From: Marivirga salinae
Lineage (GTDB): Bacteria; Bacteroidota; Bacteroidia; Cytophagales; Cyclobacteriaceae
Direction: 5' to 3'
NCBI RefSeq assembly: GCF_030503855.1
Contig: NZ_CP129971.1
Location: forward strand, 3,968,001-4,032,000
DNA: 64,000 nucleotides
The notes under the pieces are model-generated. The model did not search any database, was not told the origin of the DNA, and saw only the letters and a list, made by a program, of their open reading frames with translations. This document shows positions 37,790 to 47,152 of the stretch, one piece after another. Each line of letters begins with the position of its first letter. The stretch's first letter is position 1. Both the position numbers and the translations under genes were made by a program.

Positions 37790-37818
37790 TAAAAAAAAGG
37801 TGGACAAAATATCCACCT
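37790..37818 (-). terminator. Terminator of the MBL-rhodanese gene
   Basis: AGGTGGA/TCCACCT arms (37798-37804 and 37812-37818) with a seven-base loop. On the minus strand a T run of eight follows, so it ends the sulfur gene. It lies just behind the DUF1456 stop and may work weakly for that strand too. Confidence 0.8.
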
Positions 37819-37852
37819 AATTTTCATTAATCAAACTAAAAAAACAAATCAA

Positions 37853-39190
37853 CTATTTAAAATCATTTACCGAATCGCTCAAATCATAAACTTTAGCATT
37901 TGGTAAGATGCTTTTTACTATACTAAAGCCTGCTGCTGAGCGGTATCCCCCAGCACAATGCACTACTACTGGCTTTTGAGTATCAATTTCTGATGCTCTT
38001 TCTCTCAATTCAGGTAAAGGGATGTTTTTAGCTGATTCAAAAAATTTACCATCTTCCAATTCTGATATATTTCTAATATCAATAATGGTGTAGGCATCCG
38101 GATTATTCTTAAAGTCGTCAAGATTTAAGAAAGGATCCGTGACTATTTCACCTTTAGGATTAATGATACCAGCAACCAAGTTGGCTTCATAACCAATTTT
38201 AGCGGCTCTATATATTGCAAATTCTAATTCTTTCTGATTCTCCGAAACTAAATAAAAAAACTCTTCAGGGCCTACAATAGATCCTAACCAAGTCTCGAAT
38301 TTATCCGCTTCTTTATTTTGTATATTGATAGCCCCTTTTAAATGACCTTTCTTAAATTCTTCTTTTGTCCGAGTATCGATAATGATTGAGCCATCAGGTA
38401 TTTCAAAGCCATCCTTTTTATCTGCGTTTTTAACGGCTTCTTCTAGGGCAGTTGCTCCTTTTCTGTTTACCTCAACACTATTGGGGAAATATTTTGGAAT
38501 GAAAGATTGCCCTTCTAAAAAAGCATCAACAAATTTCTCCTTATCCTTAATTTGAAATGCCCAGTTATTAGTTTTTTCGACAGCAATGGTACTACTCAAC
38601 TCACTGCTCATATTTTTACCGCAAAGCGAGCCAGGCCCGTGTGCAGGATAAACGATGGTTTCATCAGATAAATCTGCAAATACATCATTTACAGTGTCAA
38701 ACATCATTCCTGCCAACTCCTTTCTACTGACTTGTATATTCCCAGCACCTTCTCTTAAATCTGGTCTTCCTACATCTCCTACAAATAAGGAATCCCCCGT
38801 AAAAACAGCCTTTTGATTTCCATTTTCATCTAATAGTAAATAAGAATTATGATCCGGTGAATGGCCTGGAGTAAATAAAGCTCTGAAAGTAACTTTTCCG
38901 ATCTTCACTTCATCACCATGCCCAATGTGAGTATAGTCATAGCTTACACCCACTTTTTCGTTTACATAAATAACTGCACCAAATTTCTTTTGAATTTCCA
39001 GATGGCTACTAATAAAATCTGCATGAGGGTGCGTTTCAAAAACTGCTACAATTTCAGCATTATGCTGCTTTGCAAAATCTATATAAGGTTTTATATCTCT
39101 TGATGGATCAACTAATGCTACTGTTCCTTCGCTTTCAATTGCAAAAGAACCTTGAGCTAAAGCATCATCATAAAAATGTTTAATATTCAT
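37853..39190 (-). CDS. MBL-fold persulfide dioxygenase-like protein with two rhodanese domains
   Basis: The protein has 445 residues. An N-terminal metallo-beta-lactamase domain (about 1-250) of the ETHE1/persulfide-dioxygenase type has VFETHPHADFISSH (His54, His56, Asp58), TPGHSPDHNSYLL and YPAHGPGSLCG. Two rhodanese modules follow. The first (about 265-355) lacks a catalytic Cys, and the second has Cys412 in VVVHCAGGYRSAAGF. Such fusions oxidise or transfer sulfane sulfur and protect against sulfide. The next gene upstream on the same strand is a TauE/SafE exporter, and both carry the same palindrome in the promoter region. Confidence 0.9.
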   Translation of the reverse strand: MNIKHFYDDALAQGSFAIESEGTVALVDPSRDIKPYIDFAKQHNAEIVAVFETHPHADFISSHLEIQKKFGAVIYVNEKVGVSYDYTHIGHGDEVKIGKVTFRALFTPGHSPDHNSYLLLDENGNQKAVFTGDSLFVGDVGRPDLREGAGNIQVSRKELAGMMFDTVNDVFADLSDETIVYPAHGPGSLCGKNMSSELSSTIAVEKTNNWAFQIKDKEKFVDAFLEGQSFIPKYFPNSVEVNRKGATALEEAVKNADKKDGFEIPDGSIIIDTRTKEEFKKGHLKGAINIQNKEADKFETWLGSIVGPEEFFYLVSENQKELEFAIYRAAKIGYEANLVAGIINPKGEIVTDPFLNLDDFKNNPDAYTIIDIRNISELEDGKFFESAKNIPLPELRERASEIDTQKPVVVHCAGGYRSAAGFSIVKSILPNAKVYDLSDSVNDFK

Positions 39191-39247
39191 AGTGTGTCGA
39201 TTTTTAACTTTCTTATATAGTTTTACGAAAGTAAATGAGATAGGATA

Positions 39248-39261
39248 GTAACTTTAGTTAC
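39248..39261 (-). promoter_or_regulatory. GTAAC-N4-GTTAC palindrome upstream of MBL-rhodanese gene
   Basis: GTAACTTTAGTTAC is a perfect inverted repeat 58 bases before the start codon. The same arms with a different centre occur before the TauE/SafE gene. A CRP/FNR-family regulator is a likely reader, by inference from site architecture. Confidence 0.6.
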
Positions 39262-39312
39262 AAAAAAGGTTAACAAGTTTTCAATTATACTGGTTAGCCA
39301 ATTATGCTGACT

Positions 39313-39344
39313 CAAAATAAAAAAAGGGACTAAAAAGCCCCTTT
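39313..39344 (-). terminator. Terminator of the tauE gene
   Basis: The arms AAAGGG (39323-39328) and CCCTTT (39339-39344) are followed on the minus strand by a T-rich tract. It separates the transporter from the MBL-rhodanese gene, which therefore has its own promoter. Confidence 0.7.
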
Positions 39345-39368
39345 CTATATAAATTCTACTCTTATAAA

Positions 39369-40184
39369 TCACATAAATAATTCTTTGTAAATCATGGCTG
39401 AACCCATAATTAACACAAACCAACCAAAGCCTTTTTTCAATTTTTGTCCATCAATCATATTGGAAAGGTAAGTACCGATGAATATCCCAGCACCAGCAAT
39501 TAATGTGAAGATTACTAAAAATGTCCAATCAATATCGCCACCTGACTGAATATCACCAACAAAACCAATTAAAGATTTAGCCGCAATAATTAAAAGTGAG
39601 GTTCCCACCGCTTCCTTCATGGGTAATTTAGCCAAAATCACTAAAGCTGGAATAATTAAAAATCCTCCTCCAGCGCCAACTAAACCCGTTAATGCACCTA
39701 CTACAATCCCTTCAATAATTATTAATGGATAATTAAATTTCTTAGGGGCTTTCACGTCCTTAAGCTCTTTATCTAAGGCTTTCTTCTTTTTAATCATAGA
39801 ATAAGAAGCTGAAATCATCAAAAGTGCAAAAATCACCATGATTCCGATGGACTTGGTGATTTCCAAACCACCAATAGTGAACCATGTATCTGGTAAAGCA
39901 GGCACTAAAAGTAATCGAGTTAAATAAACCGAAATAAATGCTGGAATGGTGAATACAATGCCTGTTTTATAATTCACTAATCCTTTTTTAGCATAACTAA
40001 GCCCTCCTACTAATGAGCTAAACCCTACAATAAATAATGAATAAGCGGTGGCTGTAACAGGGTTGATACCTAAAAGATATACTAAAACCGGTACTGTTAA
40101 GATGGAACCTCCCCCTCCTATCAATCCTAAAGAAATACCAATTATGGCTGCACTAAAAAAACCTATTATCTCTATCAATGTCAT
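39369..40184 (-). CDS. TauE/SafE family sulfite/anion exporter
   Basis: I chose ATG 40184 (271 residues) over a TTG four codons upstream. The protein has about eight membrane helices and the two family repeats: FSAAIIGISLGLIGGGGSILTVPVL at the start, and VGALTGLVGAGGGFLIIPALVI in the second half. These GGGG/GAGGG loops are the hallmark of the family, which exports sulfite, sulfoacetate or similar anions. It stands upstream of a persulfide-dioxygenase-like gene, which would produce sulfite, so export of that product is plausible. Confidence 0.9.
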   Translation of the reverse strand: MTLIEIIGFFSAAIIGISLGLIGGGGSILTVPVLVYLLGINPVTATAYSLFIVGFSSLVGGLSYAKKGLVNYKTGIVFTIPAFISVYLTRLLLVPALPDTWFTIGGLEITKSIGIMVIFALLMISASYSMIKKKKALDKELKDVKAPKKFNYPLIIIEGIVVGALTGLVGAGGGFLIIPALVILAKLPMKEAVGTSLLIIAAKSLIGFVGDIQSGGDIDWTFLVIFTLIAGAGIFIGTYLSNMIDGQKLKKGFGWFVLIMGSAMIYKELFM

Positions 40185-40204
40185 AATGTAAATCAATTTT
40201 TTAA

Positions 40205-40248
40205 CAAAAGTAGAGGGTTAAAAATCCTAAAGGCGTAACAAATGTTAC
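40205..40248 (-). promoter_or_regulatory. tauE promoter with GTAAC-N4-GTTAC operator
   Basis: The -7 element TACTTTTG (minus strand, 40205-40212) fits TAnnTTTG. The palindrome GTAACAAATGTTAC (40235-40248) is centred about 41.5 bases upstream of the predicted start, the class II position for CRP/FNR-type activators. No TTTG -33 element is seen, in line with an activator-dependent promoter. Confidence 0.65.
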
Positions 40249-40411
40249 TGCAGAATTGAAGTAGTATGATAAAAGTTATGGTTTTGAAAAATTGATAAGG
40301 TTTCATAAAGAATACATACTCACATAAAATTAATTAGTTTTCATATTACGAAACTGAATAAAGAATATCCTTAAAAAGAATTAAAATTAGAAACTCAGGT
40401 TATAAAGTCGG

Positions 40412-41761
40412 TTAAGCCAGCTCCGCCATTAATTTCTTAGACTTATTATTGAAGCGTATAAAAAGAATAACCGCTGTGACACTTAGCCCAATCAATAATC
40501 CATACCATATACCTTCCTCACCAATATCTAGTACAAAAGCCAATAAATACCCGCAAGGTAATCCAATCACCCAATAGGCCATAAATGTCACTAAAGTAGG
40601 CAATTTTACATCTCCCATTCCCCTTAATGCACCTAGTCCGACCACTTGTATTCCGTCAGATAATTGAAATAGTGCTGCAATAATTAATAAGGATGATGCA
40701 ATACTAATTACCGCTGGATCAGTAGTATATAGGATAGGCAACAAATCATTAAAGATCATAAAAATTGAACCCGTTATTGCCATGAAAAGTATGGCCATAA
40801 GGAAACAAGTAAAAGCGGCAATTCGCATAGTAGGAATATCACGTTGACCTAATTGATTGCCAACCCTTACAGTGGCTGCAGCGGAGATGCCTGTTGCCAT
40901 CATATAACTAATAGAAGCCAAGTTCATGGCTACTTGATGCGAAGCTAAAGGAACAGCTCCCATCCAACCGATCATAATGGCAGCTGAAGCAAAGGCACCC
41001 ACTTCAAAAATGTATTGAAATCCAGTAGGCACTCCTAAATTAAGTAGTTTATTAAATGTCTTTGCATTCCAAACTGTTACTTTTAAATAATTCCAATAAA
41101 TAGAAAAAGTTTTATAGTATCTGACGAATAATACCATAACAATAGCCATAATCACTCTAGAAATCAAAGTTGCCCAGCCAGCCCCAATAAGTCCCATAGG
41201 TTCGAAGCCTAACTTTCCGAATATCAAGATATAATTAAGGAATATATTAAGCACATTTGCAGTTATAGTAATATACATGGCTTGCTTAGTCAAAGACAAG
41301 CCTTCGGCAAATTGTTTAAAGGTTTGAAATACCATAAAAGGTAAGAGTGAAAACCCTACAATGGCTAAATAAGGTTTTGCTAGTGCAACAACATCTTTAG
41401 GTTGATCTAATAAATCTAATATATATCCTCCAAAAAGTAGGATGCAAAAAAGTAATAGTCCAAATAATACATTAATAACGAAACTATGTTTTAGAAAGCG
41501 CATTCCTGCTCTTTGATTCCCTTCCCCATCCGATTGAGCGATCAGTGGAGTTAAGCCGAATGAAATACCAATTCCAAACATCATGGCTACACTGAATACT
41601 GCATTTGCAACAGATACGGCAGCCAATTCTGCAGTGCCAACCCTACCTACCATCACGGAATCAGCAGTACCTACTAAAACATGTCCTAATTGACTTAAAA
41701 CAACCGGATAAGCAAGTTGAAAATTGCGTTTGAAATGCTCTCTAAAATCTGTTGCTATCAT
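40412..41761 (-). CDS. MATE family efflux transporter
   Basis: The protein has 449 residues and 12 predicted membrane helices in two six-helix halves. The start FQLAYPVVLSQLGHVLVGTADSVMVGRVGTAELAA and the PMGLIGAGWATLISR segment are typical of NorM-like MATE proteins. It uses a Na+ or H+ gradient to expel cationic drugs or metabolites. It is a single gene, divergent from the CHAT gene, with a strong hairpin in its 5' leader. Confidence 0.93.
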   Translation of the reverse strand: MIATDFREHFKRNFQLAYPVVLSQLGHVLVGTADSVMVGRVGTAELAAVSVANAVFSVAMMFGIGISFGLTPLIAQSDGEGNQRAGMRFLKHSFVINVLFGLLLFCILLFGGYILDLLDQPKDVVALAKPYLAIVGFSLLPFMVFQTFKQFAEGLSLTKQAMYITITANVLNIFLNYILIFGKLGFEPMGLIGAGWATLISRVIMAIVMVLFVRYYKTFSIYWNYLKVTVWNAKTFNKLLNLGVPTGFQYIFEVGAFASAAIMIGWMGAVPLASHQVAMNLASISYMMATGISAAATVRVGNQLGQRDIPTMRIAAFTCFLMAILFMAITGSIFMIFNDLLPILYTTDPAVISIASSLLIIAALFQLSDGIQVVGLGALRGMGDVKLPTLVTFMAYWVIGLPCGYLLAFVLDIGEEGIWYGLLIGLSVTAVILFIRFNNKSKKLMAELA

Positions 41762-41800
41762 AAAATTGAATCAGGCCACAAAACTAATTATAAAAATGAA

Positions 41801-41821
41801 GAGGAGGTAATTATCCTCCTC
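41801..41821 (-). promoter_or_regulatory. Hairpin in the 5' leader of the MATE gene
   Basis: GAGGAGG (41801-41807) pairs with CCTCCTC (41815-41821) around a seven-base loop, 40 bases before the MATE start. It is the most stable structure in this divergent gap. It could act as a leader attenuator or mRNA stabiliser. Confidence 0.5.
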
Positions 41822-42000
41822 AATTTGATGAATTGAATTTAGATTGGTAAAATAAAAGTGGTGAGTATTATTTTTTTCTATTCAGAAAAAAAAGGCGATC
41901 TGCATTACTTATAAACTTTAGTAAATAAATTATTCAACTCAATTTTTTTCATTATCTTTATCTCATATAAAATTGTAATAATTTAATTAATGAGAGAGTT

Positions 42001-45000
42001 GTGAGAAAGATAATAAGTATACTATTTTTTGCTTTTCTACTTATAGGAATGAGCCAGTTGAACTTGAATGGTCAAAACATCAAGAAATTCAATAAATATA
42101 TTGAGAAAGCTGAAAAGCATTTTGAAAAGGGGAATTATGAAAAAGCTATAAAATTTACTGATAAACTCGTAAAAAAAAGCACAAGTAAATTTGGCATAGA
42201 AAACAGATTTGTAGCAGTAGCCAATTTAAAGCGAGCAAAGTATAATTGGGCTTTAGGTCAATTTAATGACTATTATCAGTTAAATGAAACTGCAATTGTA
42301 ATCAGTGAAAAATTAAATGGAGAAAACTCTATTAGCCATGGCATTAACCTTTCAGATGCTGCACAAAACATGATGAACTACGGAAATTATGTGAAAGCAG
42401 ATCATTATTTAAATAAAGCTATTGAAATATTTAGGAGTGCTTCAAATATTGATGACATATATATAGCAGATCTCAAACTCAGAAAAGCGGAAATTCTAAT
42501 TGCGATAGGAGATTACAACAGCGCTTTAAAATTAATAAATCAAGAAGAAGCTTTTTACCTTCAAAGAACTTTAGAAAAAGATAAAAAACTAGACAATAAA
42601 GAACTAGAAAGAAGATATGGAGATGCCGCAAGGTTAATTACTCTAAAAAGTAATGTATTAAGACATAAAGGCGAAATTAGAAGAGCCGACTCCGCATTTT
42701 CAACAGGCGAGAATTGGATAAAAGATAAGCTTAACAAAAGAAATAAATATTACGCTGATCATTTATTCTATTTTGCTCAAATGCTTGAGGAGAACGGGAC
42801 ACGTGATTTACCTTATAGTTATTATAGTGATGCATATATTTATTCCATCTCTGCAAACGGGCAAAACCATCCTAAAACATTAGAATATCTAGAAAAACTA
42901 ATTATCAATACAATTAACGATAACAACATAAATAGAGCACTAGCTTTTTATAAAGATTTAGAAAAAATATTGAAATCTAATTTTGATAAAAACAGCTCTC
43001 ACTTTGTTAAGTTAGCTACAATTTCTTTTGAGTCGAACTTAAGAAAAGGAGATATCAAAAAAGTGGAAAGTGCTGCAGCTAAATTATCGCAAGATAAAAA
43101 CCTTTTACCAGCTGACCATCCAATCAGAATAGACTTATTAAATACTTTAGTGAAAGTTGCTGGGGCTAAAAACCAATTCGCTAATTCAGAAAAATATTTG
43201 AAAGAAATCATTGAATTAAAAAGTGAATTATATGGTGACACCAGCGTGACAACTGCTATGAGTAAACTAGAATTAGCTCACCATTGGGTAGATTTTACCG
43301 ATAAATTTGAAGAGGCAGTTAAAATATATGATAAAGAGTTTTTCGGAAAAATAGAAAATCAAATTACCAATAAACATTTTAGATACGTCAATCTTTTAAA
43401 CCATTTAGCTTCAACCTATCAAATTGACGATGATTATAAAAAAGCTTCTTCATTATTAGATGAGGCTTTATTGGTAACTAGGCAAAAATATGATAATCGA
43501 GATATTGATTTTGGAAAAGAACTAAACCTAATTGCAGATCTTCAAATCAAAATAGGAGAATACGAAAAGGCAGATGGTAATATAAAAGAGGCTTTAAGCA
43601 TCTTAGAAAATTTTGACAATGATAGGAATGTCATCTATTACATTATGGCATTGGAAACCTACGCTAAGCTTTTATCCATTCAAGGATTTTTTGATGAGGC
43701 AGAAGAAGCACTTGAATTATCACAAAGTTTATTTAAAAATTCAATCCCAAGCTCTGAATACAATCCTTTAATGGCTTCACAGGAGTTAGCTTCAGTATAT
43801 TTAAAAGTAGGGAAGTATAGTGAAACCGAAGAAATCCTTATAAAATCATTAAAGCGAAATGTTGAGCTGTTTGGAAATGATAGCAGAAAACTCATTATCC
43901 CTCTAGTAGATTTTGGAAAACTTCAATTGATCAAAGGTGATTACACACAATCTGAAGAATATGCGAGAAGAGCTTTAGAAATATCCGAGAAAATATTTGG
44001 TGAAAACTCCACTAAAAATGCGCCCGCAATTCTTTTATTAGGTGAACTCTACGAAACGATTGGGGATTACGACAAATCGGAAGAATTCTATAGAAGAGCA
44101 ATTTCTATATTAGAAAATCAATTCGGTAGAACGCATGTGGATGTAGCCACATCAATATCTCGATTAGCCATAGTCATGTTCTACAAAGGAAATGAAGATC
44201 CTAAAGAAATAGAAGATCTTTTATTCGAAGCTAAAAACACGATTAGTAAAAGATTTTCAAGCAAAAGTCCATTATATGCTGATCTATTAAAAGACATGGC
44301 AAGATTCTTTATCTCTCAGAACAAACTTGAAGATGCATTTAGTTTCTTACAACAATCAGAGGACATATGGAAAGATAAAGTCGGTAGAAGAAATAACATA
44401 AAAGCAGCTGATATTCATGTATTGAGAGGAGATATTTATTATAAGCAAAGAAAATGGAACGATGCGGAAAGTGAATATAAGGACAGTCAAAAACTTAATG
44501 AGAAATTTTTTAATGATAAACATCCTGAATATGTAAAGGCAACCTCACGAATGAGTAAAGTTTATTATATGGATGGAAATCAGAGAAAAGCCAAGATTTA
44601 CATAGAAGAGGTAATGAAAAACTACACCCAATATATTGAGGAATATTTCCCTGCATTGAGTGAAAGAGAGAAAACGAAATATTGGAATACTATCAAAAAT
44701 GATTTCGATTACTTCAATACGCTTGCCTTAAGTATGAATGACAGATATCCTGAATTAATAGAAACAGTTTATAATAATGCACTTAGAATAAAGGGGTTAT
44801 TATTAAGCAGCTCTATTAAAATGCGAGAAAGGATTTTAAATAGTAACGATAGCACGTTGAAATCACAATATTTTGAATGGTTGGATAAGAAAGAATTACT
44901 TTCTAATGCCATTTCAATGAGCAATGAACAATTACAAGCTGAAAACATTGACATTAATGAATTATCTAGAAATGTTGAACTTATTGAAAAATCTTTAAGT

Positions 45001-46221
45001 CAACAATCCGAGTTATTCAGTCAGGATATAGGTTCTAAAACATATACTTGGGAGCAAATAAAAAACACGCTTCAACCCAATGAGGTGGCAATAGAAATGG
45101 TCAGATTTAGACATTTTGATCATTACATTACTGACTCGGTGGTTTATATTATGTTAATTCTTAAAAACGAGAAACGTAGCAAACCAGAGTTTGTGGTTAT
45201 GGAAAATGGAAATGACATGGAATCGAAGTATTTCAATAATTATAGAAATGCTATTAAATATAGAATTGAAGATACTTATTCCTATAACAATTTCTGGAAA
45301 CCTATAGAAGATAAAATAGGGCTAAATAAAACCATTTATTTATCGCCAGACGGGGTTTATAACCAAATAAATTTAGAAGCTATCCCACTTGGAGATGGGA
45401 AATATTTAATCGATAATTCTAATATCGTTTTGGTAAGTAACACAAAAGACTTATTCATCAATAAAATTAAAACCAAACAACAACAAGAAGAAAAAACAGC
45501 CTTATTATTTGGGGATCCTAAATTTTATCTGGCATCAAGACAAGATTATATAAGTGAATTTAGATCGGGAGCAACTCAAATAAGTGATTTGCCTGGAACC
45601 AAAAAAGAAATAAATGAACTTACTTCACTTTTTAATCAATATGGTTGGAGTACAAGCAATTATATGGAGGAAAAAGCTGCAGAGGAAACTGTAAAAGAAA
45701 TAAAAAGCCCGAAAGTATTTCATATAGCTACACATGGATTTTTCACTGAAAAAGAAGATAGAAATCCACAAGGATCTAAGATTCAAGGAAGCGATATGTC
45801 CGACAACCCACTTTTAAATACTGGTTTGATGTTGAAAGGTGCTGGAGATTTATTGGCTAAGACTCGATATAACTATAATGTAGAACCAGGGATTTTAACT
45901 GCTTATGAAGCCATGAACTTAAATCTAGATAAAACAGATTTAGTAGTTTTGTCTGCTTGTGAAACTGGTTTAGGTGAAGTACATGGAGGTGAAGGCGTTT
46001 TTGGATTGCAACGATCTTTCTTAGTGGCAGGAGCAAAAACTCTTATCATGAGTTTATTTAAAGTTTCAGATGAAGCTACTCAAAAATTGATGGTTTCCTT
46101 CTATGAAAAATGGTTAGAAACAGGAGATAAGAGACAAGCTTTTATTGATGCCAAAAAAGAAATAAGAAATGAATTCAAAGACCCCATCTATTGGGGAGCG
46201 TTCGTAATGATCGGGATTTAG
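42001..46221 (+). CDS. Secreted TPR-repeat protein with C-terminal CHAT peptidase domain
   Basis: The protein has 1406 residues and starts with GTG (42001); the nearby upstream ATG is out of frame and meets a stop after four codons. A signal peptide (about 1-24, ending LNGQ) is followed by about 850 residues of tetratricopeptide-type helical repeats (for example SLLDEALLVTRQKY, EEYARRALEISEKIFGEN, EEFYRRAISILENQFG). A helical linker leads to a CHAT caspase-like domain from about residue 1040. The His-Cys dyad is intact: His1245 in FHIATHGFF and Cys1320 in VVLSACETGLGEVHGGEG. The family includes separase-like proteases activated through their TPR part. The N-terminal signal suggests that it acts outside the cytosol. 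Confidence 0.92.
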   Translation: MRKIISILFFAFLLIGMSQLNLNGQNIKKFNKYIEKAEKHFEKGNYEKAIKFTDKLVKKSTSKFGIENRFVAVANLKRAKYNWALGQFNDYYQLNETAIVISEKLNGENSISHGINLSDAAQNMMNYGNYVKADHYLNKAIEIFRSASNIDDIYIADLKLRKAEILIAIGDYNSALKLINQEEAFYLQRTLEKDKKLDNKELERRYGDAARLITLKSNVLRHKGEIRRADSAFSTGENWIKDKLNKRNKYYADHLFYFAQMLEENGTRDLPYSYYSDAYIYSISANGQNHPKTLEYLEKLIINTINDNNINRALAFYKDLEKILKSNFDKNSSHFVKLATISFESNLRKGDIKKVESAAAKLSQDKNLLPADHPIRIDLLNTLVKVAGAKNQFANSEKYLKEIIELKSELYGDTSVTTAMSKLELAHHWVDFTDKFEEAVKIYDKEFFGKIENQITNKHFRYVNLLNHLASTYQIDDDYKKASSLLDEALLVTRQKYDNRDIDFGKELNLIADLQIKIGEYEKADGNIKEALSILENFDNDRNVIYYIMALETYAKLLSIQGFFDEAEEALELSQSLFKNSIPSSEYNPLMASQELASVYLKVGKYSETEEILIKSLKRNVELFGNDSRKLIIPLVDFGKLQLIKGDYTQSEEYARRALEISEKIFGENSTKNAPAILLLGELYETIGDYDKSEEFYRRAISILENQFGRTHVDVATSISRLAIVMFYKGNEDPKEIEDLLFEAKNTISKRFSSKSPLYADLLKDMARFFISQNKLEDAFSFLQQSEDIWKDKVGRRNNIKAADIHVLRGDIYYKQRKWNDAESEYKDSQKLNEKFFNDKHPEYVKATSRMSKVYYMDGNQRKAKIYIEEVMKNYTQYIEEYFPALSEREKTKYWNTIKNDFDYFNTLALSMNDRYPELIETVYNNALRIKGLLLSSSIKMRERILNSNDSTLKSQYFEWLDKKELLSNAISMSNEQLQAENIDINELSRNVELIEKSLSQQSELFSQDIGSKTYTWEQIKNTLQPNEVAIEMVRFRHFDHYITDSVVYIMLILKNEKRSKPEFVVMENGNDMESKYFNNYRNAIKYRIEDTYSYNNFWKPIEDKIGLNKTIYLSPDGVYNQINLEAIPLGDGKYLIDNSNIVLVSNTKDLFINKIKTKQQQEEKTALLFGDPKFYLASRQDYISEFRSGATQISDLPGTKKEINELTSLFNQYGWSTSNYMEEKAAEETVKEIKSPKVFHIATHGFFTEKEDRNPQGSKIQGSDMSDNPLLNTGLMLKGAGDLLAKTRYNYNVEPGILTAYEAMNLNLDKTDLVVLSACETGLGEVHGGEGVFGLQRSFLVAGAKTLIMSLFKVSDEATQKLMVSFYEKWLETGDKRQAFIDAKKEIRNEFKDPIYWGAFVMIGI

Positions 46222-46324
46222 GTGAAGATGTGTCTAAGTATTATAGTTTTTAGGTTTCAATATAGGTCAATACTGAAGGTCAGACCGGAAAGAGCTTTAT
46301 ATAACAATTGGGAGATAGAAATCT

Positions 46325-46363
46325 GAAGTAGGAAGCCTGAGGTTGGGTGTGGGATGATGGGTG
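46325..46363. repeat. Degenerate intergenic repeat, AAGTAGGAAG type
   Basis: A G-rich stretch with AAGTAGGAAG and GGGATGATGGGTG in the convergent gap. Similar stretches are at 13751-13777 and, on the other strand, 12601-12630. It is noncoding. Confidence 0.35.
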
Positions 46364-46392
46364 TAGGATGCTAGACTGAGTCATTTAAAGAC

Positions 46393-46417
46393 CTTCCAGA
46401 TTTTGAAACTCTGGAAG
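46393..46417. terminator. Hairpin between convergent CHAT and CarboxypepD genes
   Basis: CTTCCAGA (46393-46400) pairs with TCTGGAAG (46410-46417) around a nine-base loop. The T runs beside it are weak, so it is a probable but not certain terminator for either gene. Confidence 0.5.
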
Positions 46418-46439
46418 ATCTCATTATTTGTAGCGTGAA

Positions 46440-47057
46440 TTATTTCTCGCTATCTTTTTTCCAATCCCTTATGAAATTAGACCAAGTCATTGGGTTTAAA
46501 AAGTTATTCGGAGGAACAATGCCTGTCATTTCATATAGGCGGGCATATCTCCATTGGTCATAATAGGGATTTTCATTTTCATATTTTGTTTGCAGCAAAT
46601 TATTCAAATCCTTTTTAAAATCATCAAGTTGTTTTTTCTGAATATCTGTTAATTCTGTCTTGACGATTGTATTAGTAAAATAATCTGCATCTGGCAAAGG
46701 ATAGACTTTCACTTCTTCCAAAAGAACATTTTCCTGAACCATCAATTCTATCAGAGAATAGGTTTTACCATCTAATAGCTCTGGAATGATGAAAGTTGAA
46801 TTTCTATAGCCTACACTTCTGAAAGTTATTGTATCACCTGGATAAGCTAAAAATGAGAAATAACCTGAATTATCCGCAACTGTACCGCTTTTTCCATCTC
46901 CAATCAAAACTGTTGTAAAGGGAATAGGCTCCATATTTTCAGCATCTAAAATTACCCCAGTTATATTGATAGGTTCTTCTATAACCTGTTCAATTTGGGC
47001 AAATGCAGAAAAATTAAATAAAAATACTGAAACAATTAAAAGCAGTTTATTTCTCAT
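46440..47057 (-). CDS. Secreted protein with CarboxypepD_reg-like domain
   Basis: The protein has 205 residues with a signal peptide ending FAQ (about residue 21). Residues 30-115 fit the carboxypeptidase regulatory-like beta sandwich (NITGVILDAENMEPIPFTTVLIGDGKSGTVADNSGYFSFLAYPGD, in parts), the same fold found at the head of TonB-dependent receptors. The rest is helical and ends at 205. It is too short to be a receptor. The function is unknown; it may be periplasmic or anchored to the outer membrane by a partner. Confidence 0.8.
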   Translation of the reverse strand: MRNKLLLIVSVFLFNFSAFAQIEQVIEEPINITGVILDAENMEPIPFTTVLIGDGKSGTVADNSGYFSFLAYPGDTITFRSVGYRNSTFIIPELLDGKTYSLIELMVQENVLLEEVKVYPLPDADYFTNTIVKTELTDIQKKQLDDFKKDLNNLLQTKYENENPYYDQWRYARLYEMTGIVPPNNFLNPMTWSNFIRDWKKDSEK

Positions 47058-47152
47058 AACATATTTTAAATTCTAATTACAAAAAGACATCATTCTCTAC
47101 TTATTATCAGATAATAAATACAATTGATGTACAATAACTAAAGAGGCTCAGT

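Noticed and set aside
39223..39423. Minus-strand frame between tauE and the MBL-rhodanese gene
   Set aside because: It overlaps the end of tauE, the terminator and the operator palindrome, and has no recognisable protein features.
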